A stretch of DNA of 11,063 bases from an uncultured Eubacterium sp. Its GTDB lineage: Bacteria > Bacillota_A > Clostridia > Lachnospirales > Lachnospiraceae. The stretch spans positions 1 to 11,063 of the forward strand of contig CANTHI010000070.1 of NCBI GenBank assembly GCA_947653505.1, given 5' to 3'. The notes beneath the pieces were generated by a model. The model ran no database searches. It saw nothing but the letters and a program-made list of their open reading frames with translations, and was not told the DNA's origin. Made by a program: the position numbers and the translations under genes. Each line of letters starts with the position of its first letter. Position 1 is the stretch's first letter. Of this stretch, positions 5,180 through 11,063 are shown in pieces.

Positions 5180-6904
5180 ATGAGAAACGACCATAAAAAT
5201 AAGATTAAGAATAAGAATAAAAATAAGAAGAAACCGGATGCAGGACCTTTTCGGCCTCAGCCGGATAAAATCAGAAGCAGACAGGATGGCACGCAGGGAA
5301 GCTATGCAAAATGTAAGCGGGCTGCAGATATTCTGTTGTCCGGTCTTGCCCTGATCGTTTTGTCGCCGGTTCTTTTCGGCATCAGCATTGCGATCAGGCT
5401 GGATTCCAAAGGACCGGTTATTTTCCGGCAGACCCGCGTCGGGATACATAAGAGTCATTTTGAGATCTACAAATTCCGGACGATGTATGCGGATACGCCG
5501 AAAGACATGCCGACGCATTTGCTGCAGAATCCGGATGCGATGGTGACAAAGACAGGGGCATTTCTGCGCAAATACAGTCTGGACGAGCTGCCGCAGCTTT
5601 TTAATATTCTGCGCGGGGACATGAGCATTGTCGGTCCGCGGCCGGCGTTGTGGAACCAGTATGATCTGGTGGCAGAACGCGACCGGTATGGCGCCAATGA
5701 CGTCGTGCCGGGACTGACCGGATGGGCACAGATCAACGGCAGGGATGAGCTGGAGATTCCGGTCAAGGCAGCGCTGGACGGGGAATATGTCCAAAAATTC
5801 GGGCTGTGGATGGATATCCGCTGTCTGCTGGGGACTATTTTTGCGGTTGCCGGACATAAAGGTGTTGTGGAAGGCGGTACCGGAACGATGCAGAAGCAGA
5901 AAACGGTAAAACAACAAAAAGGCAGTAAAAAAGCTGCAATTGCGGCTGGTACGGATTTAGCTGCGCGGATATACAGGAAAGAACAGCAGCATCTGTCCGC
6001 ACAACCAAAAAAAATACTGATTACCGGCGCGGGCAGCTATATCGGAACGGCAGTCAGACAGTGGCTGTCTGCATTTGGCGGACACTATGAGATAAAAGAG
6101 CTGGATCTGCATGGGGATCAGTGGAAATCCCATGATTTTTCAGTGTATGACGTGGTGTTTCATGTGGCGGGGATTGCACATGCAGATACCGGAAAAGTAT
6201 CAAATGAGCAAAAACAGCTATACTATACAATAAACCGTGACCTTGCGGTGGAGACGGCAAAAGTGGCAGGAGCAGCCGGTGTAAAGCAGTTTATTTATAT
6301 GAGCAGCATGATTATCTATGGAGAGAGCGCACCGCCATTTGAGGGCCGCCGGCGGATTACGGCGATGACCAGGCCTCAGCCGGCAAACTTTTATGGCAAC
6401 AGTAAATGGCAGGGGGACCGTGGTGTGCGGCAGCTGGAGACACCGGAATTTAAAGTATGTGTGCTGCGTCCGCCGATGATCTATGGCAGAGGCAGTAAGG
6501 GAAATTATCCGGTGCTGGCAAAGCTGGCGGCGGCGCTGCCGGTATTTCCAAAGATCAGCAATGAACGTTCCGTGCTGCATATTGACCATCTGTGTGAATT
6601 TGTGCGGCTTATGATTGAGCAGGAAGAGCGGGGCATATTTTTTCCGCAGGATGCCGCCTATGCGGATACATCCGGTATGGTTGCGCTGATTGCAAAGGCA
6701 CATGGAAAAAAGATCCGGCTGGTTCAAATGCCTGCGCCATGTGTGCGTCTGATGTCTGCGCTGCCGGGACGTGCCGGGGCTCTGGCGGATAAGGCGTTCG
6801 GGAACTTTAGCTATGACATGTCACTGAGTGAATATCCAAAAGGAAATTACCGGCTGCACAATCTGGAACAGAGTATTTTTGTGACGGAGCGTCAGAAAAA
6901 ATAA
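5180..6904 (+). CDS. Fused phosphoglycosyl transferase and NAD-dependent sugar epimerase/dehydratase
   Basis: A 574-residue two-domain protein. A Lys/Asn-rich tail (5-18) leads into a monotopic phosphoglycosyl transferase of the bacterial sugar transferase family (about 43-235). It has a re-entrant membrane helix with the Ser-Pro break (62-63), the FRTM motif (99-102), the catalytic Asp-Glu pair D135-E136 in SLDELPQLFNI, and GPRP (152-155). These enzymes transfer a phosphosugar from a UDP-sugar to a polyprenyl phosphate at the membrane. A Lys/Gln/Ala-rich linker (236-277) joins it to a short-chain dehydrogenase/epimerase domain: NAD-binding GAGSYIG (283-289), active-site serine in MSSMIIYG (374-381), and Y405/K409 of the YxxxK motif. 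Both active sites look intact and no frameshift is visible. The second domain probably modifies the sugar nucleotide; its exact reaction is unknown. GGAGG (5169-5173) supports the start. Confidence 0.9.
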   Translation: MRNDHKNKIKNKNKNKKKPDAGPFRPQPDKIRSRQDGTQGSYAKCKRAADILLSGLALIVLSPVLFGISIAIRLDSKGPVIFRQTRVGIHKSHFEIYKFRTMYADTPKDMPTHLLQNPDAMVTKTGAFLRKYSLDELPQLFNILRGDMSIVGPRPALWNQYDLVAERDRYGANDVVPGLTGWAQINGRDELEIPVKAALDGEYVQKFGLWMDIRCLLGTIFAVAGHKGVVEGGTGTMQKQKTVKQQKGSKKAAIAAGTDLAARIYRKEQQHLSAQPKKILITGAGSYIGTAVRQWLSAFGGHYEIKELDLHGDQWKSHDFSVYDVVFHVAGIAHADTGKVSNEQKQLYYTINRDLAVETAKVAGAAGVKQFIYMSSMIIYGESAPPFEGRRRITAMTRPQPANFYGNSKWQGDRGVRQLETPEFKVCVLRPPMIYGRGSKGNYPVLAKLAAALPVFPKISNERSVLHIDHLCEFVRLMIEQEERGIFFPQDAAYADTSGMVALIAKAHGKKIRLVQMPAPCVRLMSALPGRAGALADKAFGNFSYDMSLSEYPKGNYRLHNLEQSIFVTERQKK

Positions 6905-6968
6905 CATCCGGCTCATTCCGTAAAAGAAGCCGGTGGTGACTGACAGTTTCTTAGGAGCTGTATGGAAA

Positions 6969-6992
6969 TAAGGAACTGCAGGCAGTTCCTTA
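6969..6992 (+). promoter_or_regulatory. Leader hairpin beside the dehydratase ribosome site
   Basis: TAAGGAACTGC (6969-6979) is a perfect inverted repeat of GCAGTTCCTTA (6982-6992), separated by only 2 nt. As RNA it would form a stem of about 9 bp with a 4-nt loop. It ends 2 nt before the ribosome site AGGAG (6995-6999) of the gene at 7008. No T-run follows, so it is not a terminator. It may stabilise the mRNA 5' segment or tune translation between the two genes. Confidence 0.5.
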
Positions 6993-7007
6993 GTAGGAGT
7001 GGAACAA

Positions 7008-8879
7008 ATGAAAAACATGGAATTGTGGATCCGCAGGTTTTTTCTTGTATGTTATGATATCTGTGTGGTAGTGCTGTCATGCCTGCTGGCGCTGATGGCA
7101 AGATTTGACTTTCACCTGGACTGGATACCGCGGGACTATCTGAATATGTGTGTAAGCATTATGTGGATTGCATCGTTTATTACACTTGTCTGCTTTACGC
7201 TGTTCAGGCTGTACGCAAGCCTGTGGACTTATGCCGGCTCTACGGAGCTTATGTATATCTGCAGCGCCTGTTTTGTGGACGATGTGATACTTCTTGTTTA
7301 TGTGCATGTGCTGCATCCTGGCAATACGTATCCGATGCCGCGCAGCTTTTATGTGTTTTACGGCCTGTTTCTGATGCTGTTTACGATTTTTGGACGGTAT
7401 TTTTACCGGACGCTGCGTATGGTCCGTGCAAAGATGACCGGACAGAAGACGGAGCGGAAAAATGTGCTGATCGTGGGCGCGGGAAGTGCCGGAAATCTGC
7501 TGATCAAGGAAATTGTGGACAGTAAATATATTAATATGAATATCGTGGGCGCAGTCGACGACGACCTGATGAAAAAGGGCAGCTATATTCATGGCATTAA
7601 AGTATACGGCGACCGGCAGATGATTCCGGAGCTGGTGGATATCCTGCATGTTCAGGAGATTATGATCGCCATACCGTCTGCGTCTCCGAAAAAAATGAAA
7701 GAGCTGGTAGAAATCTGCAAGGAGACCGGCTGCGAGTTAAAGCGTCTGCCGGGAATGTACCAGCTGGTCAACGGGGATGTCAGCGTGACAAAGCTCAAGG
7801 ACGTGGATGTGAATGATCTGCTCGGCAGGGACCCGGTGGAGGTGGATCTGGACTCGATTATGGGATACGTATCCGGACAGGTTATTATGGTGACAGGTGG
7901 TGGCGGTTCCATCGGCAGTGAGCTGTGCCGCCAGATTGCGTCGCACAATCCAAAGCAGCTGGTCATCGTGGATATTTATGAAAACTCTGCCTACGATATC
8001 CAGCAGGAATTAAAGCAGCGGTTCCCAAATCTGAATCTGGTCACACTGATCGCGTCTGTGCGCAATACCAGACGGATGGATGAGATTTTTGCCGTTTACC
8101 AGCCGCAGATCGTCTATCACGCGGCTGCGCACAAGCATGTGCCGCTGATGGAGGACAGTCCGAATGAAGCGGTAAAAAATAACGTTCTTGGAACCTGGAA
8201 GGTAGTGCAGGCCGCTGACAAATACCATGCCCGCAGGTTTGTAATGATCTCTACGGACAAAGCCGTGAATCCGACCAATATTATGGGGGCGACCAAACGC
8301 ATCTGTGAGATGATCATACAGACGTATAATAACCGTTCCAATACGGAGTACGTGGCGGTACGTTTTGGAAATGTCATAGGCAGCAACGGCAGCGTAATCC
8401 CATTGTTTCAAAAGCAGATCGCGGCCGGTGGTCCTGTAACCGTGACGCATCCGGACATTATCCGGTATTTTATGACGATTCCCGAGGCAGTCTCTCTCGT
8501 CCTGCAGGCAGGCGCTTACGCGAAGGGCGGCGAGATTTTCGTGCTGGATATGGGGGAGCCGGTCCGGATTCTGGATCTGGCTAAAAACCTGATCCTGCTA
8601 TCCGGACATAAGCCGGGGGAAGATATCCGGATCGTGTTTTCCGGCCTGCGTCCAGGGGAAAAGCTGTATGAAGAGATGCTGATGGAAGAAGAAGGCATGC
8701 AGGAGACTGCCAACCGCCTGATTCATATCGGCAAGCCGATACAGTTTGATGAAGAGGAGTTTCTGCAGCGGCTTGCAGAACTGCGGGATTATGTCGTGGA
8801 GGAGCCAGAGGATATCCGTGCGTATGTGCAGCGCATTGTACCGACGTATCAGATTCAGGAGCCAGATTCAGGAGCCTGA
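7008..8879 (+). CDS. Membrane UDP-GlcNAc 4,6-dehydratase, PglF/WbpM/CapD type
   Basis: A 623-residue membrane-bound nucleotide-sugar dehydratase. Four hydrophobic segments (about 11-31, 46-66, 82-104, 113-133) anchor it. A first Rossmann-like domain begins KNVLIVGAGSAG (151-162). The catalytic domain begins with TGGGGSIGSEL (296-306), followed by the conserved HAAAHKHVPLME (371-382), the STDK segment (415-418) and MGATK (426-430). In the last, methionine replaces the usual tyrosine of YxxxK, as expected for the PglF/WbpM/FlaA1 group. Such enzymes make UDP-4-keto-6-deoxy-GlcNAc, the precursor of bacillosamine, FucNAc, QuiNAc and similar sugars. The length fits the long membrane form. ATG 7008 is chosen over GTG 6999 because AGGAG (6995-6999) is 8 nt from the ATG but overlaps the GTG. 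It follows the transferase/epimerase gene by ~100 bp without a terminator and is probably co-transcribed. The final codons lie in a tandem repeat. Confidence 0.94.
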   Translation: MKNMELWIRRFFLVCYDICVVVLSCLLALMARFDFHLDWIPRDYLNMCVSIMWIASFITLVCFTLFRLYASLWTYAGSTELMYICSACFVDDVILLVYVHVLHPGNTYPMPRSFYVFYGLFLMLFTIFGRYFYRTLRMVRAKMTGQKTERKNVLIVGAGSAGNLLIKEIVDSKYINMNIVGAVDDDLMKKGSYIHGIKVYGDRQMIPELVDILHVQEIMIAIPSASPKKMKELVEICKETGCELKRLPGMYQLVNGDVSVTKLKDVDVNDLLGRDPVEVDLDSIMGYVSGQVIMVTGGGGSIGSELCRQIASHNPKQLVIVDIYENSAYDIQQELKQRFPNLNLVTLIASVRNTRRMDEIFAVYQPQIVYHAAAHKHVPLMEDSPNEAVKNNVLGTWKVVQAADKYHARRFVMISTDKAVNPTNIMGATKRICEMIIQTYNNRSNTEYVAVRFGNVIGSNGSVIPLFQKQIAAGGPVTVTHPDIIRYFMTIPEAVSLVLQAGAYAKGGEIFVLDMGEPVRILDLAKNLILLSGHKPGEDIRIVFSGLRPGEKLYEEMLMEEEGMQETANRLIHIGKPIQFDEEEFLQRLAELRDYVVEEPEDIRAYVQRIVPTYQIQEPDSGA

Positions 8880-8917
8880 GTACCGGCGTATCAGATTCAG
8901 GAGCCAGATTCAGGAGC
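8838..8917 (+). repeat. 42-bp tandem duplication across a stop codon
   Basis: Bases 8838-8875 recur at 8880-8917 with one mismatch in 38 (A8844 versus G8886), a period of 42 bp. Each copy contains two tandem 13-bp units (CAGATTCAGGAGC, e.g. 8850-8862 and 8863-8875). The TGA stop of the dehydratase (8877-8879) lies in the first copy. The second copy, in the same frame, still reads VPAYQIQEPDSGA and stays open to the next gene's start at 8937. Confidence 0.9.
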
Positions 8918-8936
8918 TTATATAAGGAGAAGTAAT

Positions 8937-10721
8937 ATGATTCGTATCGTAAAGAAATTTGCAGGCATCATGACCCATGAGCAGAAGGTGCGGGTTATTA
9001 TTCTTGCGGTTCTGATGGTGATCGGGGCAATGCTGGAAATGGTCGGGGTTTCTTTGGTATTTCCGCTGATGACAGCCGTTATGGATAAAAATTTTATGGA
9101 CAAGTGGTATATGCAGGCAGTTTGTGAGATCTTTCAGATTCAGACGTACAATCAGGCGATGCTTCTTATTCTTGGCGCGCTGATTTTTATTTATATTGTA
9201 AAAAACGCGTTTTTGTTTATGGAATATTACCTTCAGTACCGTTTTGTCTGCAACAACCGTTTTCTCGTGCAGAGACAGCTGCTGGAAGTGTACATGTACC
9301 GTCCGTATGAGTTTTATCTGAACGCGACAACGGCTGAGATCATGCGGATTATTAATACGGATGTGGTAAATGCGTTCAATCTGCTGACGACCGTATTAAA
9401 CTTTTTTACGGAAATCGTTGTTAGCGCGGCGCTGATCATCATTATCTTTGTCATAGATCCGAAGATGGCAGCGTTAATCGGCCTTGTGCTTGGCCTGATT
9501 ATGCTGCTGATTTTTAAAGCCGTCAAACCGGTGCTGCGCAGGGCGAGCCAGAGATTTATGAAAAATACGTCGTTGTCAAATAAATGGCTGCTGCAGTCGC
9601 TCAACGGGATTAAGGATGTCAAAGTCAGCCATAAGGAAGAATATTTTATCGAAGAATACGCGGTATATGGAAAAAAAGCAATCGATGCGGAAAAGATCAA
9701 CAGCGTCGTCACGATGCTGCCGCGTCTTTTAATCGAAGCAGTCAGCATATCGGCGGTACTCGGCGTGATTATGGTGCTGCTGGCGATGGGCCAGAGCATC
9801 GACGGGCTGCTGCCGCAGCTGACGGCCTTTGCCTTTGCGGCGGTCAGACTGCTTCCGAGTACGACCCGCATCAGCGGCGCGGTGAACGCGGCAGCCTTTC
9901 AGGAGCCGATGTTAGACAACCTGATCAGAAATCTGCATGCGGCAAAGGAATTTGAGCAGCAGACCATACAGGAACAGCAGCTGGAACAGGAAAAACGGGA
10001 AACAGCCAGGAAAAACGGCAGACAGCAGACTTATAAAAAGCAGTTTGAGCTGTCACACATTCAGTTTGCCTATCCAAACGCAGAAAAAAAAGTGCTGGAC
10101 GACGCGGATATGGTCATACCGGCAGGCAGCTCCGTGGGCATTATCGGCGCTTCCGGCTCCGGAAAGACAACGGCTGTCGATCTGCTGCTTGGTCTGCTAA
10201 AACCGCAGTCCGGCGGTGTATTTACAGACGGCATGGATATTCACGAGGATTATTACGGCTGGCTGTCGCATCTTAGTTATATTCCGCAGACGATCTATAT
10301 GCTGGACGATACCATCCGCGCAAACATCGCATTTGGCCAGCGCAGGGACAGCATCGATGAAGCAAAGGTATGGAAGGCGGTGGAGGAAGCGCAGCTGAAA
10401 GAATTTATCCAGAGTCTGCCGCAGGGGCTGGAGACGAAAATCGGCGAGCGGGGCGTGCGTCTTTCCGGCGGCCAGCGTCAGAGGATCGGGATTGCGCGTG
10501 CACTGTATACCGATCCGGAGCTTGTTATTTTTGACGAGGCTACCTCCGCGCTTGATAACGGGACGGAAGCTGCGATTATGGAGTCCATCAACAGCCTGCA
10601 TGGGCAAAAAACGCTTGTTATTATCGCGCACAGGCTGACTACGATTGAAGAGTGCGATTTTATATTCCGTGTGGAAAATGGGAAGATTTATAAGGAGAAG
10701 GGTGGATGGCACGGACAATAG
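8937..10721 (+). CDS. ABC exporter/flippase, PglK/MsbA-like
   Basis: A 594-residue ABC half-transporter with the membrane domain (about 1-330, roughly six helices including 18-45, 73-97, 158-196 and 264-305) ahead of the ATPase domain (about 368-594). The ATPase motifs are complete: Walker A GASGSGKTT (404-412), Q-loop Q451 in YIPQTIYMLDDTI, signature LSGGQ (509-513), Walker B LVIFDE (529-534) and H-loop H565. A charged Gln/Glu/Lys-rich linker (339-365) separates the two halves. It would work as a dimer. Overall layout and the company of a dehydratase and a phosphoglycosyl transferase point to a PglK-like flippase moving a lipid-linked sugar or oligosaccharide across the membrane. A lipid, peptide or drug exporter cannot be excluded by sequence alone. 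AAGGAG (8924-8929), 7 nt upstream, supports the start. It is in the same frame as the preceding gene. Confidence 0.9.
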   Translation: MIRIVKKFAGIMTHEQKVRVIILAVLMVIGAMLEMVGVSLVFPLMTAVMDKNFMDKWYMQAVCEIFQIQTYNQAMLLILGALIFIYIVKNAFLFMEYYLQYRFVCNNRFLVQRQLLEVYMYRPYEFYLNATTAEIMRIINTDVVNAFNLLTTVLNFFTEIVVSAALIIIIFVIDPKMAALIGLVLGLIMLLIFKAVKPVLRRASQRFMKNTSLSNKWLLQSLNGIKDVKVSHKEEYFIEEYAVYGKKAIDAEKINSVVTMLPRLLIEAVSISAVLGVIMVLLAMGQSIDGLLPQLTAFAFAAVRLLPSTTRISGAVNAAAFQEPMLDNLIRNLHAAKEFEQQTIQEQQLEQEKRETARKNGRQQTYKKQFELSHIQFAYPNAEKKVLDDADMVIPAGSSVGIIGASGSGKTTAVDLLLGLLKPQSGGVFTDGMDIHEDYYGWLSHLSYIPQTIYMLDDTIRANIAFGQRRDSIDEAKVWKAVEEAQLKEFIQSLPQGLETKIGERGVRLSGGQRQRIGIARALYTDPELVIFDEATSALDNGTEAAIMESINSLHGQKTLVIIAHRLTTIEECDFIFRVENGKIYKEKGGWHGQ

Positions 10722-11063
10722 CGATTGGCGAACAGGATTTTGCCAGAATGATGGAAAATCATTATTTTTTTGTAGATAAATCTGACTTTATCAAAGACTG
10801 GTGGGAAAACGGGGATCCCGTAACGCTGATTGCGCGTCCACGAAGATTTGGAAAGACACTGACGATCAACATGCTGGCCGATTTTTTTTCCGTCAGGAGG
10901 GCTGGCAGGAGTGATCTGTTTGAGCATCTGCGGATCTGGCAGGAAGAAAAGTACCGGAAGCTGCAGGGAACGTATCCTGTGATTTCCCTGAGCTTTGCCA
11001 GTATCAAATGCAGCAACTATACAGAAACGTATGAAGAAATCTGTGAACTGATTGCGCGTGAAT
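10706..11063 (+). CDS. AAA-ATPase-like protein, partial (3' end outside window)
   Basis: The first 119 codons of a gene that runs off the window. It begins MARTIAIGEQDFARMMENHY, then has FFVDKSDFIKDWW and the P-loop-like ARPRRFGKTLTINML. That is the start of the AAA-ATPase-like family, whose full-length members usually end in a PD-(D/E)xK nuclease-like domain. They are abundant, often multicopy, in Lachnospiraceae and Bacteroidetes, and their function is not established. The start is supported by AAGGAG (10692-10697), 8 nt upstream. It overlaps the flippase gene by 16 bp in another frame, suggesting translational coupling, although a role in glycan assembly is not evident. No frameshift is seen, including across the eight-T run near 10880. 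Confidence 0.88.
   Translation, partial: MARTIAIGEQDFARMMENHYFFVDKSDFIKDWWENGDPVTLIARPRRFGKTLTINMLADFFSVRRAGRSDLFEHLRIWQEEKYRKLQGTYPVISLSFASIKCSNYTETYEEICELIARE

Noticed and set aside
6908..6933. CCGGCT/AGCCGG hairpin as a terminator after the transferase-epimerase gene
   Set aside because: Only 6 bp with a 14-nt loop and no T-run after it; the next gene shows no clear promoter of its own.
8877..8879. TGA as a programmed selenocysteine or readthrough codon
   Set aside because: No selenocysteine-insertion hairpin is evident, the protein is full length at this stop, and the next gene has its own ribosome site. Kept only as a possibility in the repeat finding.
1..11063. CRISPR array, tRNA or rRNA genes, or a transposase gene
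   Set aside because: No regularly spaced repeats, cloverleaf or rRNA-like sequence, or transposase motifs were seen on either strand.

Overview
The window reads as a chromosomal segment of a Firmicute, most likely a Clostridia/Lachnospiraceae gut-type bacterium. The basis is strong AGGAG ribosome sites with 6-8 nt spacing, several extended -10 promoters, a Gram-positive holin-like toxin locus, and the resemblance of several proteins to Lachnospiraceae families. The coding region is close to half G+C by eye, and the first ~570 bases are clearly AT-richer. All large genes lie on the plus strand. No tRNA, rRNA, CRISPR array or transposase gene is visible.

Bases 1-340 hold a compact type I toxin-antitoxin locus: a 31-residue holin-like membrane peptide, an anti-Shine-Dalgarno segment that can mask its ribosome site, and a convergent minus-strand promoter that would make an antisense RNA over its 3' end. 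Bases 350-501 are a non-coding element with perfect 19-bp terminal inverted repeats and a central 14-bp hairpin, resembling a MITE.

Bases 574-5089 are three housekeeping-like genes: a MoxR-type AAA+ ATPase with a near-consensus promoter, the ribosome-associated GTPase HflX, and an unusual acetyltransferase. The acetyltransferase (GNAT) domain is joined to a ~450-residue helical region that resembles the C-terminal part of SWIM zinc-finger proteins. An 8+8 palindrome overlaps its promoter.

Bases 5121-10721 are a glycan or glycoprotein assembly unit with its own promoter. It encodes a fused phosphoglycosyl transferase plus NAD-dependent sugar epimerase/dehydratase, a membrane-bound UDP-GlcNAc 4,6-dehydratase of the PglF/WbpM/CapD type, and a PglK-like ABC flippase. 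Together these would make a modified UDP-sugar, load its phosphosugar onto a lipid carrier, and flip the product. Glycosyltransferases and an oligosaccharyl or ligase step are not in the window. A 42-bp in-frame tandem duplication covers the dehydratase stop codon, leaving the frame open into the flippase gene after that single TGA. The last gene, cut by the window end, is an AAA-ATPase-like protein that overlaps the flippase gene by 16 bp.

The most unusual features are the two domain fusions, the stop-codon-spanning tandem repeat, the MITE-like element and the toxin locus. All family calls come from reading motifs and from memory; no database search was run.
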